Positions 11,685 to 23,979 of a stretch of 64,000 bases of DNA are shown piece by piece. Numbering within the stretch: position 1 is the stretch's first letter; every line of letters starts with the position of its first letter. The translations under genes were made by a program, and so were the position numbers. Location of the stretch: contig JBANAY010000003.1 of NCBI GenBank assembly GCA_037952775.1, positions 16,306,001 through 16,370,000 of the forward strand, in the 5' to 3' direction. The notes below the pieces were generated by a model, which saw nothing but the letters and a program-made list of their open reading frames with translations, was not told where the DNA came from and did no database searches. Source of the stretch: Clonostachys chloroleuca (Eukaryota; Ascomycota; Sordariomycetes; Hypocreales; Bionectriaceae).

Positions 11685-14600
11685 ATGTCTGCCGAAGACA
11701 CGAGGGACGAAGGTGATACCATCACCCTCGCCGGACAGGCCAATATATCCCCACGCAATGGGAGCAGCACAAGCTCCCGCCAGTCTGGACGCCAGCAGGT
11801 TCGCCATCGCGCCTCAGTAGCCTGTGCCTCCTGTCGCGATAGACGGATCCGTTGTGTCGTCCCCCAAGGCCAGGCAGAGTGCAACCAGTGCCGTAGAGCG
11901 GGGACTGAATGTGTAATTAAGAACGATGATGAGCGAAGACGGTAAGTTCAACGCCATGATTGAATTGGTGATCGAAACTGCTCACTCTTCGTGTCTAGAC
12001 CAATCTCTAAGGCCTACATGTCCTCGCTTTCTGACCGGATATCAATGCTCGAGGGCATGCTCAAGGAGAAGGGAGTTCAGCCGCCTCCCGCCAGCCACCC
12101 TCCCAAGACCAAGCACGACCAGCAGAACAAAACGTCAGAGCCTCAGCAGAAGAAGAAGCGGTCTATTGACGGTGATCGCCAGAGCTCAATCGCGCCATCG
12201 TCATATCATGCTGCCTCGCCGAGTGTGCATGTCCCTTCGCCACCAGACTCGCGCAATGACGAACCGATGAAGCCGGACTTGGACATGGCCGATTCAATGG
12301 CCAGTGTGGATGAGATCCATTTGACTCAGCAACAGCAGCAACAGCAGCAGATGCCTCCGCCATCGTTCCACATGGAGGGCTCACCCCTTCGCATGCTGGA
12401 CCCCAGGCAGGAGGACATTGTTCACCGTCTGCTATCCAACAAGGCCAATCTCTCATTTGACCAGCTCTCCGGACGATTGCGCTTCTTCGGCCCCACGGCA
12501 AACAGTCACGTATACGCAGAATCGCCGGACCAGTTCGACTCCCGAGAGCCCCCGGAGCAGGTTCGCAGGGCGGAACGCATCATTCGTTCTCTCAGCACGG
12601 CCACCTACGACTATCTCATGTCCAACTTCTGGGAATACTACAACTCGGTCATCCAGGTCATCGATCGCGAGGCTTTCGAAGCAGACCGCGACTCGCAGCA
12701 CCCCAAATATTATTCCAGCTTCCTCCACATCTGCGTGCTGGCGATGGGCTACCGAGGATCGGATCAGACACGCGATGATATGAAGAAGATCTCGCTAGGG
12801 AACCGTGAGAGCACTCTTCATAGGGAGGCCAAGTACATGCTTGACATTGAGCTTGAGAGACCCGGGGGGATCCCGAGTGTTCAGGCGCTCTTGCTCCTCG
12901 GTGATCTTGAATGCGGGGTGGGGAGGGATAATACGGGATGGATGTACTCGGGTGAGTAAAGATGCTCTACGATGAGCTACCACAAAACAGTACCCGTACT
13001 GACACAAGGTCTATGATAATAGGCATGGCAAACCGGCTGGCATTTGACATTGGACTTCACCTAGACTGCCGCACCGATGGTATGCCAGAGCAGGAGGTCT
13101 GCACTCGCCGCATGGTGATGCGAGCGGCTGTCATCTACGACAAGTACTGGGCTTTGTTCCTCGGGCGACCTACGAGCATCAAGAGCCAGGACATCAGCAT
13201 GGAGCTTCTCTCGGACAAGTTCTCCCTCCTCACCTCCGAGTATCTGCCATCACCATTGGGACAAAACATGGTGACCGATATCTACGAGCAGCTGATCGAG
13301 CTGATGGAGCTGGCTGGCCGCATTGTAGAAACTCGCGACAGCCGTGGCCTCCGGAAGGTCGACCCAAACAACTACTTCTCAATGACAGAGGCAGAGGACA
13401 ATGCCTATCTGCATGTGGTCAATCTCGACCGTCAGCTGCAGAACTGGTATCGCCGCCTACCCGACCATCTCGCGTGGAAGCCCGCCAACATCAAGACGGC
13501 TCCCTACAGCTTCTTCCTGCTCCATCAGCAGTACCACGTGTCCATGATCCTGCTACACAGGCCGTGGGCCAAGTACGACACCGGCGACGGCTCGAGCGTA
13601 GGCTCACGCACCGGATCTCACCCCAGCCCCGAGACCGACCAGATGGGCGAGCCGGGCACGGCGCCCGTGGTGATCGACAAGGAGAACTCCATCGGCCTGG
13701 GCGATCCGCACTCGATGGTCCACGACAGCCGCGCCGCGCTCTCCCGCAGCATCTGCACGCAGCAGGCCATCCGCGTCTCCCGCATCTTCTGGCAGCACCG
13801 CCAGCGCTTCGACGGCCGCAAGATCTTCGTCACGGGGATCCAGCACGCCGGCACCTCGGCCCTCGCGCTCATCGCCGCGCTCGCCTTCCACAAGAGCGAG
13901 GCGGACCGGCGGACGTACATGGGATACCTCGAGATCCTGAGCGACGCGCTCGGCGATATGAGCCATACATATCATCCCGCCGCCCGCATGGATCATCTCC
14001 TCAAGGCGGTGCTGAACCAGGTCCGCATCAACCTGGGGGAGGACCCGCAGCAGAGCGCGATGCGAGGCCACGGCCTGTTCCCCCTCAGCGGATCAGGCGA
14101 CTTCGCAGCACCGCCGGCAGTCGTTCCATCCCGTCGAGAGGCTGCCGACGCGCAAATCGGCGGTCATCCAGCCAAGAAGCGAAGACCCGGCGGCGGCAGC
14201 AGGCGAGCGTCAGAGCTGCCGCGGCCTCCCCGCCGTTCTTCTCGCAGCCCACGCCGCCGAGCTCATCCTACAGACAACAACAGCAGCAGCAGCAGATGAG
14301 CAACGTGTTCGGCGGCGGCGGCGGCGACATGAGCCACCAGCGGCACCGCGCGCACGCCGACTCCATGTCCTTCCCGCTGGGGAGCACGTCGGACGGCATC
14401 CACAGCTTCGACCTGAGCTTCCTCGACGGCTCCTCGGCCATCGACATGGACCTGGGCCAGGGCGCCGGCCGGCCGGACGACATGGCGCTTGTGACGCCCT
14501 CGTCGGACATGTGGGGATTGGGGAGGCTGCCTGGCGACCAGGACGGCGAGCCTCGCGGCGGGTTCGAGGCTCTGATGGATGACTTCGCGCTGGGGCCGGC

Positions 14601-14826
14601 GGGGCTGAGTGCGAGCTCGGTGCTGGGGCAGAATGGTAATGCAGAGAACGGGAACGGTGGGACGAAGCGGAATGAGGAGAATGGCCGCGCGCCGATGATG
14701 GACCAGGATGTGGCTGGTGGGATGAGTCCGCTCAGTATGAACAGCCTGATGCAGACGGTGGAAAAGGGAAACGGTGAAAATGAGGCGCAGCGGAATCACG
14801 ATTTAGACTTCTTTAGCTTTACGTAG
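11685..14826 (+). CDS. Zn(II)2Cys6 transcription factor, fungal_trans domain (apparent frameshift)
   Basis: Exons are 11685-11941, 11999-12951 and 13023-14826. The zinc cluster has Cys at 47, 50, 57, 66, 69 and 76 (C-x2-C-x6-C-x8-C-x2-C-x6-C), followed by PISKAYMSSLSDRISMLEG, probably a dimerising coiled coil, and a Gln-rich tract. A fungal_trans middle domain starts near residue 250 (FWEYYNSVIQVIDREAF, LAFDIGLHLDC, DKYWALFLGRP). The C-terminal third is low-complexity and acidic, ending DLDFFSFT like an activation domain. The frame open from 13023 stops at 14299, and the C-terminus is read in another frame. A net loss of one base between about 14100 and 14200 would reconcile them, giving about 1004 aa. 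No consensus intron fits there. I do not recognise an ortholog; XlnR, FacB and NirA zinc clusters look different. Confidence 0.85.
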
Positions 14827-15039
14827 TTTGTTTGTAGCCTTGATATCAGATTGATTCATTGTCTTCGAAATTGCTTGTATTGATTTAGGAGGAAATCGTG
14901 ATCCCGCATATTGGAATATTGCAATAGACGTGGACAGAGTTGCAGCCTGAATGCGGGGTTTGCATTTGGGCTGCGTGGGATGATCGACTGGCAAGAATCA
15001 TCACCGTCGCTGCTCGTTTGCAACCCACAGATCTGAATA

Positions 15040-16832
15040 ATGGCCAGGGATGCAAATAGATATCGCGACCGGGGATACCGGAATCTTCACTGCTGCCCGA
15101 TATGCGGTGTTAGAGTTGGTCCCGAGGGAGAACGACACGATGACCGCCCAGCACTTTGGGCACAGAGGTATCGAGCATGTACGTACTACGAAGGCCAACC
15201 AGTCGCATCTTGAACTCAGCCCCGTCTTGATCTCGGAGCAAGGGCGAATGTGCTGAGATTCTCTAGTGTATAGGGACCAGAGATTCGACACCCACCTGAC
15301 TGAAGAATGCGAGTACATTGGCCCGCAACCTGAGCACTTCTATCACATACACCCTGTGTCAGACGTTGAGACCATGCCCGACGAAAGCACTGATGCCCTT
15401 GGAGTCGGGGACCAACCTGCCTACAACAATCGGAGGGGTTTCGTCTTCCATGCCCACTGCTGGTGCATTCTGAACATGGCCAACGGCCCATCGCCGATTA
15501 ACCCCCGGAGACTATTCGATGTCTGCTCCTCTCTTCCCATGATCGGCAATACCCTCTTTTGGGGCCATGACTATCTAGGACTGCCCGGGCTCTACAACGA
15601 CTCTGGTAATGCATCGTGTACCAGGTTTCCGGGACTATCCCGAGATCAGGGAGGTTATATTGTCCAGCTTGACCCTATCCACGATCACCCCGACCTGCTC
15701 TTCAATAGCAATCGCGACGTCCCGCCTGCTTTGCCTGTCCCTCTCATATATCGTCGTCCAAGACGCAGAAAACGTAGGGAAAAGAGCGAGAAGAGCGAGG
15801 CACAGGATCCCTTCTCCCGCCTCCCAACAGAGCTGATTCTCATGATCGCGGCACGTATCGAAACTACAGACGCCCTGAAGATGCGGCAGGCGACCAGGGC
15901 ATTCTGGCCCCTCCTCCACGACCAAGCCTTTTGGAAGTCAAAATTCGGCCCGGGGAGCGAGCGCGCCTGGGTCTTCACCGTCTACCACGCCTCGGAACAC
16001 TCCTGGCTGTTCAATTCCTTCAACGAGCCTGAACGCCGGCGCTGGCTCGAGTACGGAACGTGGCAGCCTGAAGATTGGAGGTCTCTATGGCGGCAAACAC
16101 GCCCGCGACGAATAAATCCGGAACTCAGGAATTTGAAAAGAGTGTGGGAGCTGGCGGAGGCCATCCTTTCCATTCTGCGTATGAAGCGAGGACCGACGTG
16201 GAACGATGACCCTCTGCCCCAGGAAGCCGGCGTGGGGTACTGGCTCAAACACGGTGGACACATCGAGGAGTATATCGAGAGGGCCATGAGGACCGGGGAT
16301 GCGTACACCTTCGACTATGGCTGCCGGCAGCTCTACAAACTCCACACGGTGGTTAGGAAGAGCTTGCGCCAGCTCACCTTCTACTTCATGGACCTGGCCG
16401 GCTCGCGATATCTCGCGGGGCTGAAGATGACTGATAGTTCTGGGGACGAGCGGCTCATGGGCTACGAATCGCCGATCGCCGTGGAGTTCTGCCCGTACAA
16501 CTTGGGTCGCACATTTAGAGGGTTTACTACTGCGGCGAATACGAGGGGGATCGTGGCTCTCCGCGTTCACTGGAGCACACACGTGTCGGAATGGATTGGA
16601 GAGGCGAAAGGTGCCCAGACCTGGAAAATCTGGGTATCCAGGAGAGTGAGATTTATGGAGGTTGGATTTGATGTGAGTCAATCGACATGTGTTGGGTCGA
16701 ATCTTGCTAATGAAAGTGATGTAGGGGTTCAAAATTGTGAATATGCGCGTGCATTATCCTGGAACCACCCTCATCGACGAAGAGAAAGAAATTGAGAAAT
16801 TGTCAAGATGGGAGGCACGCTTCCTTCATTGA
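15040..16832 (+). CDS. F-box domain protein (3 exons)
   Basis: Exons are 15040-15178, 15267-16672 and 16725-16832, giving 550 aa with phase closing. The first exon encodes a CCPICGVRVGP segment seen at the start of many fungal F-box proteins. Splicing GTACGT...CTAG joins ALWAQRYRA to LYRDQRFDTHL. An F-box starts near residue 227 (DPFSRLPTELILMIAARI) after a basic stretch RRPRRRKRREK. The 52-nt last intron (GTGAGT...GTAG) gives the ending GFDGFKIVNMRVHYPG...RFLH. It would recruit an unknown substrate to an SCF ubiquitin ligase through Skp1. The rest has no recognised repeat; the conserved layout is a common, uncharacterised ascomycete family. Confidence 0.85.
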
Positions 16833-17853
16833 TAGAGAGAGGGAAGCAGCAGCATGCCACCTAGACGTTGCTGACTGTCCTGAATGAGCATGTGAAAGTA
16901 GCAACACGCATAATGCCGGACCGAAGATGGAGGTTTTTTGACGGGGTGACATGGCAACGGAGATTGATTACAGCACCTTGGGCACGTGGAGCCACGGCTA
17001 ACGATAGCATGTTTTCACATCTAGCGTAACAGGCGAACAGAATACGTAGCTATAATATACAGGGATTTCTTAAATTACTATGGATCATTGTAAATCTAAC
17101 AAATAAAGTTTCTTCCCTATGTACTAGAGGCGTGGTGCGGTGTTTTACTACCACTGGACATTGCCCCCTGTAGCAATAGTACATGCCGGCCGTAACACCA
17201 CTTCACAAGCCATCAGTTGATCAGCCGGAGTCAGGTTTCAGAGGCAACTCGCATGAAGGAGATGAATCGTGGCATAGACCAATGCCATCGTTTTGTATTA
17301 CCCGCTGAAACTCTCGAGCCAATTGACATGTATTAACCTGGAACTTGGAAGATGGAGGCCGATTCACTGCACCCGAATGGAGCCAACCATTAGCCTCCCT
17401 CAGCGGGCCGTTACAGTGAATCAGTGACATGCTTCAGCACATTTATGCACCGCAGGCCCGCTAATTAGAGCCCTCCATAAACTCCACGTCCACACCACCT
17501 TTGAAATTTCAGGAAGCTCCCACACCAATCACCCTCCTCAATTGCCACACGCGGCTGTCACACCGGGCCGCCCCATCCAACTCGAGCCCTTCTTGTTTCT
17601 GGGTGTAACCTAACCGTCATAATTCCGGATGGCGGCGACCGAATAGGCAGGTTGAGAACTTCTAAGCGGCACTCCGATCTTCGAGAGCGGCAGGAGGGTC
17701 GCACGTAACACGGCAAATTTCCAGTACTTGAACCGGCTGCCTCGCACCAGATCACCGTACTACCATGGCGCAGTGGAACAGTCTTCTGCCTTTCCAAGGC
17801 ATCCCTTCGTTTCAAAGCTATTGTTAGTCTCTTCTGCTTAGAATTTTCACTTC
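16833..17853. other. Intergenic region
   Basis: About 1 kb between the F-box gene and the phytase-like gene. It is AT-rich around 17020-17110. No supported coding frame or RNA gene seen. Confidence 0.6.
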
Positions 17854-20222
17854 ATGATGCGACCTCTCCTTACACTGGCTGCAGTCGCTGGCTTCCAGTC
17901 CGGCTTTGTCACGGCGGTGAGCCTCAACGTCAGCGCCCTCACCTCGGGCGAGGTCGAGTCGGATTGGACGACCACGTACTACGCCAGTGCCGGCGATCCC
18001 CTCCTGCTCGGTAACGATGGCGGTGCCTCGACGGGAGGTTTCCACGTGTGGGACCTGAATGGTGATGCGCCCCTCGAGGCAAGCAAGAGCCTTTTCACGG
18101 GGAGGGCAAAGCTGGTTTCCACGCTGTACGACATTGGCGGCAAGGATTACCTGGTGTCTATCCCCATGACTACCAGCGAACTATCCCTCTACGAGCTGCC
18201 TGCCGTCACTAAAGTCGATAACGCTAGCTATGTTGCACTCGGAGACTGGTCTGCTCTGTGCACGTGGAAGAGCCCCAGTAAGAATAACTATATATTCATC
18301 TTTGGAAAAACTGAGGGCATTCAATTTCTCGTCAGAGAGGCTGGTGATGCAATCGAATTTCTGCGGGTAAAAACTAACCTCAACATCGCCGTGGCAATTC
18401 CACACCATTTCTAACATGCAAGCAGGTTCAAACATTTGATATTCCGGCTGAAATGGCCGGTTGCGCTGTTTCTCAGGCAGAATCGAAGCTGTTTTTGTCA
18501 CCTGATGGGGGCAAAAAGCTCTACGTCTTTGATCTGGCAGAGTCCACCAAGGCACCCGAGCTCTCATTGATCGGTGAAGTCGAGGATGAGATAACTGGCG
18601 TCACTGTGTATGTGTCCAAGAAGGGCTCCAAAGATTATCTGCTTGTAGCTCTGGAGAAGTCTGTCTCTGTCTACGAGTATCCGTGGACACTGGTAGGTAG
18701 CTGGGAGCTGTCTGGAGTGGAGGAGCCCGAGATCCAGGGAATCAGCTTGTATCAAGCCTCCACATCCAAATACCCAGAAGGCGCCCTCGCCTATGCGATT
18801 GAGGGAGAGGATGTACTGGGCTTTGGTCTTAGCAGCCTTGAGAATGCCTTGTCGGGGCTGAACATCGAACCAAACGTGGAGTATAACCCCCGAAATCTGG
18901 ATGGATGTCTCAAGCATTCGCCTATAACAAAGGCATGCTCCTTCAATGGGTTCTCCTCAAATGGCGCTTGCGATTGTCTTGCAGGATTCACTGGTGAGAC
19001 TTGCGGCGAATTCAAGTGCGAAGATGACTGCTCCGGGAACGGCTCGTGCATCGGACCCGATACTTGTGAATGCAAGGATGGCTGGGGCGGTCTGCACTGC
19101 TCTTTCTTGCTCGTCGAGCCTGAATATGAGACTGATGCGAACGGGTCTGATGGCGATGACCCTGCCATCTGGATTTCGCCCAAATCCCCCGAGCTATCTC
19201 GCATCATCACAACCACCAAGGCCGGAGACGGTGCAGGCCTCGCGGTCTTCGACCTGAAGGGCAAGCAACTTCAGATGCACTACTCCAGCAAGCCGAACAA
19301 TGTGGATGTCATCTACAATTTTCAGGCAGGCAACCGTACTGTGGACCTTGCCTTTGCCGCATGTCGCGGTGATAATACCCTCTGGTAAGAGCTCTGGACG
19401 TGCTACATGCGAAAGCAAAAGGCCAGATTGCTAATACACACGGATAGCATTTTCGAAATTACCAGTGAGGGTGAAATCAGGGACATCCCGGGTGGTATTC
19501 AGCCCTCGTATGCCGAGGATGAAGTGTACGGCTCCTGTGTCTACTGCTCCAAGAAGACGGGTAAGCAATACCTTTTTGTGAACGAGAAATCGGCGCGCTA
19601 CATGCAATACGAACTCACGGCGACTCCAAACGGTACTCTCCACACTGAGCTCGTACGTGAATTCGTAGGTGGCTCAGGCGGGCAAGTCGAGGGCTGCGTC
19701 TCTGATGAAGACAACGGCTGGCTGATCCTTGGCGAGGAGCCCTCTGCCCTCTGGCGCTATGATGCGGAGCCGGATGGCAGCGAAGAGGGGTACAAGATTG
19801 CTTTTGTCGGAGATGGAAACCTCTACGGCGACGTTGAGGGGGTGACGCTCGTCCAGGGCAAATCCAAGGATGAGGGCTTCATCATCAACTCGTGCCAGGG
19901 CGTTAGCGCCTACAATGTCTACAAGCGCGCTGCTCCTCACGACTACGTCATGACCTTCACTATCACCGACTCTGCTGATGGTGGAATTGATCACGTTTCT
20001 AACACGGACGGCCTGGCTGTGGTGGGAGTCAACCTGGGATCTGAATTCCCCAATGGTCTGCTGGTAGTACACGACGATACCAACGAGCTGCCCGGTGGCA
20101 AGGCGGCTGACCCCAACTCGAGTTACAAGCTGATCGGCCTGGACAAGATTCTCGCAGCCGGCCCATTCAAGGACTTGAATTTGTTGGACGAGACTGATCC
20201 CAACTGGGATCCCAGAGCTTAA
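17854..20222 (+). CDS. Secreted beta-propeller phytase-like protein with EGF-like insert (3 exons)
   Basis: Exons are 17854-18366, 18426-19384 and 19448-20222, giving 748 aa. A signal peptide is clear (MMRPLLTLAAVAGFQSGFVTA). Residues about 25-325 form a divergent propeller-like half. A Cys-rich stretch around 331-395 (ACDCLAGFTGETC, CSGNGSC, CECKDGWGGLHC) has EGF-like spacing. The C-terminal half matches beta-propeller 3-phytases: DDPAIWISPKSPELSRII, AGLAVFDLKGK, GGQVEGCVSDEDNGWLILGEE, GDVEGVTLVQ and HVSNTDGLAVV. Such enzymes release phosphate from phytate with calcium. A two-propeller arrangement resembles dual-domain bacterial BPPs, but the N-terminal half lacks the obvious motifs. Extracellular phosphate scavenging is inferred. 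Introns are GTAAAA...GCAG and GTAAGA...ATAG. Confidence 0.88.
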
Positions 20223-21190
20223 AATGGGTTGCATTCCGGGCTCGTACACCCATCTAGGTCAGCTTCCGCTGCCTTTTATGGATGCGAATCGTTGCCACCA
20301 TCAAACTCTATCCCATCTCCTGACCTTGGTCATGCACTGAAGGTAAACAAGACTGGCCCCTCGGCGTGGGCTGACCGAGATATGGTGGATAACATGATCG
20401 CCGTGGCGGGCCGTGTGAATTGGAAATCGGGATGCTGGTACTACCGTAAGACGGTCGCGCTGCATCAATTTTGCGGTGAACAGATCCCTGGGACAGTGGA
20501 GAAATTGCCCCTGAGTGATCGATTCCACAACTACACGAGTTCTGTACCCTTCGTCAGGGGTGAGTTACCTTCGGTAGGTGTCCGTGAGTGGTGTGCTTCG
20601 CTTGGTATCTGCCGCACACTCATGATTTACAGCTGCCCAGCCCACAGGATTTATCCCAGTTTCGGGCTAATGAAGAGCTGACGGCTACATGAATGAATCA
20701 CATGTGTATATTGGATATTCGTAACTTTGTCCCCTGAATCCGGTCCCATAATTCACCTGTCTGCCCCCAACCAATTGAAACATGTTGAGTCGGAGAATGA
20801 GCCCCATCCATGGCGGGAAACAGCTGACATTGGTGGCTCATTGGAGGGCTGTTACGAGCTCTGATAGTGATTCTGGGCCGCAGAGAATCAAATTCTGCGA
20901 TGCCAATTTAAGCATAACGTAAGATCGGCCACCCAATCTCTCTATTCTTTGTTCTTCCTCCCTTAACTGGAACCTGTTGATCGGCCTCCTACCATCTCCC
21001 TGAGCGGCGGACAGGAAACTTTTATTCAATTGCCTCATCAGAAGGAAAAACACCGTTCTACCCAGCCTAGGACCCAACCGAAGGGCTGCGTATTGTCTCA
21101 CCCTGACCTCCCACCAGACCGCCGGGACGATCAGCTCTACCCTCATCATAATTTCAAACCCTCTTCAGAGACATCGCAGGAGGTATCAAA
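20223..21190. other. Intergenic region, acetyl-CoA synthetase promoter
   Basis: About 970 bp. A 150-aa open frame at 20229-20681 has no recognisable domain and starts seven bases after the phytase stop, so I take it as 3' untranslated or chance. The last 100 bp before 21191 is pyrimidine-rich. Confidence 0.5.
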
Positions 21191-23521
21191 ATGTCTACCC
21201 TAACCAACGGATCTGGGCCGGTTCCGGCCGATGCTTTTGGTAAGTCATCTAGCAGCGCAAAGCTCCATCACGGCGCTGCGATTCATTTACTGGTGTGAAG
21301 TGCTATAAAGTATTAACAGCCCCTCGGTAGATGTTCCTGCAGGTCTGCTTGATGGTGAGTGCAACCTTCTCCAACGCCAAGCACCGGCCATCATCTGTTC
21401 TCCAACTACTTTTCCCAGGGGGGCACGATGTAACTAACCAGTCATTCCCCTCCCAGCGCACCCCAGCAAGCCCCATCTAGAAAGCAATGGCCTCTCAGCG
21501 TTTGAAAACTACAAGCGGCTGCATGAGCAGTCCATCAAGAACCCGTCGGAATTCTGGGGATCGCTGGCCCGCGACCTCCTCACCTGGTCCAAGGACTTTG
21601 ACATTGTCCGCCGCGGCAGCCTCGAGAGGGGAGACCTCTCCTGGTTCCTGGGCGGTGAGCTCAACGCCTGCTACAACTGCGTCGACCGCCACGCCTTCGC
21701 CACGCCTGACAAGGTCGCCCTCATCTACGAGGCCGACGAGCCCGAGCATGGCCGCGTGCTAACCTACGACGACCTGCTGCGCGAGGTCTGCCAGCTCTCG
21801 TACGTGCTCAAGGACATGGGCGTCAAGAAGGGCGACACCGTCGCCATCTACATGCCCATGGTGCCCGAGGCCATCATCGCCCTGCTCGCCTGCGTTCGCA
21901 TCGGCGCCGTCCACTCCGTCATCTTCGCGGGCTTCTCCTCCGACTCGCTGCGGGACAGAATCAACGACGCCAAGTGCAAGGTGGTGCTCACGGCCAACGA
22001 GAGCAAGCGAGGCGGCAAGACGCACGCCATCAAGCACATCGTCGATAAAGCCCTCGTCGAGTGCCCGGCCGTCACCAGCGTGCTCGTCTTCAAGCGCACA
22101 GAGTCCGAGGTGCAGTGGATCCCCGGGAGGGACCATTGGTGGCAGGAAGCCGTGAAGAAGTGGCCAGCCTACATCGCGCCCGAGCGCATGAACGCAGAGG
22201 ATCCTCTGTTCTTGCTCTACACCTCGGGGTCCACGGGCAAGCCAAAGGGTGTTCTACACAGCACTGGCGGCTATCTGGTAGGTGCCGCCGCTACTGGTAA
22301 GTATGTGTTTGACATTCATGATTCCGACAGCTTCTTCTGCGGCGGTGATATTGGTTGGATTACAGGGCATACCTACGTTGTATATGCGCCTCTCCTACTT
22401 GGCGTTTCAACGATTGTCTTTGAAGGCAGCCCGATGTATCCTAATCCTTCTCGGTATTGGAATATCATCGACAAGCACAACGTCTCCCACTTTTACGTCG
22501 CCCCGACTGCGCTCCGGCTCCTGAAGAAGTCGGGCGACCAGCATGTTACTGGAGACCGGGCCCATCTACGCGTGCTTGGATCAGTTGGTGAGCCAATCGC
22601 TCCTGAGGTGTGGAAGTGGTACTTCGAAGTGGTCGGCAAGGGGCAGGCCCAAATCGTTGATGTAAGTCATCCCTCTTTCCCGCCCAAAGTAGCTTCGTGC
22701 TGGCTATCATCAAAGGCTCACCGCGCGTGACAGACATATTGGCAAACAGAAACAGGATCCCACGTCATTGCTCCCCTCGCTGGAGCCACCCCCACCAAGC
22801 CAGGCGCGGCCTCGTTCCCCTTCTTTGGTATCGAGCCGGCCATTCTTGACGCCGCCACTGGTGAGGAGATTGACGGCGCCAATGTGGAGGGCGTCCTTGC
22901 CTTCAAACAGGCCTGGCCGAGCATGGCCCGTACCGTCTGGGGTGCCCACGACAGGTATATGGACACTTATCTAAGGCCCTTCAAGGGATACTACGTAAGT
23001 ATTCCATGCTCCCACTCCCCTCCCCTTAGTTCTCGCGGCTAACCCAAAACTCACAGTACACTGGCGACGGAGCCAGCCGCGACAAGGACGGGTTCTACTG
23101 GATCGGCGGCCGCATGGACGACATCATCAACGTCAGCGGCCACCGCATCTCCACCGCCGAGATCGAGGCCGCCCTGATCGAGGACTTCACCGTGGCCGAG
23201 GCCGCCGTCGTCGCCGTCCAGGACGAGATCACCGGCCAGGCCTCGGTTGCCTTCCTGACGCTGAAGGACCACCGCGCCGTCACGCCCGAGATCCGCGACG
23301 AGCTGATCCTGCAGGTGCGCCGGACCATCGGGCCCTTCGCCGCTCCTCGGAGGATCTACGTCGTCGACGACCTACCCAAGACGCGCTCGGGAAAGATCAT
23401 GAGGCGCGTGCTGAGGAAGATCCTGGCCGGGGAGCAGGACCAGCTGGGCGACACGTCGACCCTGTCCGATCCCACAGTGGTGGAGCGGATCATTGCGGCC
23501 GTCCAGGCGGGTCCCATCTAG
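21191..23521 (+). CDS. facA: Acetyl-CoA synthetase (5 exons, 24-nt microexon)
   Basis: Exons are 21191-21239, 21331-21354, 21457-22661, 22734-22994 and 23057-23521, giving 667 aa as expected for fungal acetyl-CoA synthetase. The 24-nt microexon restores [15 protein letters not shown], equivalent to the N-terminal segment of FacA/ACU-5. Motifs are the P-loop [65 protein letters not shown] and the catalytic Lys in [11 protein letters not shown]. The enzyme activates acetate to acetyl-CoA through acetyl-AMP, in the cytosol or nucleus. It is the sole member here and looks like a core gene. Fungal orthologs are induced by acetate through FacB; I did not identify a FacB site. Confidence 0.96.
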
Positions 23522-23979
23522 TTTACTATTGCTTGATGCCGTCGTTGCTCCAACGGCAAGGGAATTCGGTCTTGGTTGTATAGATATTAGGGAGAAGCAC
23601 CAAATGTGCGTGCAATGGATGTGTAGGGCAGCGGCATAATGAGCAAATGATGGAAAGGGTGGCCAGCACAGCAAATTCAGAAGAATGCACGGAAATCATG
23701 TTTAATTTAATGCATTTTTGTTAGTAGCATTATTGTCATTATCTCATTAATATCGTCTTGATTATTATCATTATTATTTAACTCCTCGTCTTCACTACGG
23801 CCAGTCCAGTCAGGTCTATACAATGAGCAGACGATTTCTACGAAGACTAGAGTAAAATTGGCAGTAAACCGATATGAATTGATAATATGCAGTGTATTCG
23901 TTGTGAGGTATGTGTTATTAGCCCTCAATAATCCCACAACATGCAGCCCGAGATATATGTTGGGGGAAGGGAAGGGGTA
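23522..23979. other. Intergenic region
   Basis: 3' flank of facA followed by AT-rich sequence with a TTATTATTATT-like stretch near 23765. It ends where the segmental duplication begins. No gene seen. Confidence 0.5.

Noticed and set aside
13474..14100. Arg/Pro-rich plus-strand frame overlapping the regulator
   Set aside because: Only its part after about 14180 belongs to the regulator; upstream it is an out-of-frame shadow of the middle domain.
20229..20681. 150-codon plus-strand open frame after the phytase-like gene
   Set aside because: No domain, no signal and unusual composition; likely 3' untranslated or intergenic sequence.
255..23521. Secondary-metabolite biosynthetic cluster
   Set aside because: No polyketide synthase, NRPS, terpene cyclase or prenyltransferase; the tailoring-type enzymes fit catabolism at least as well.
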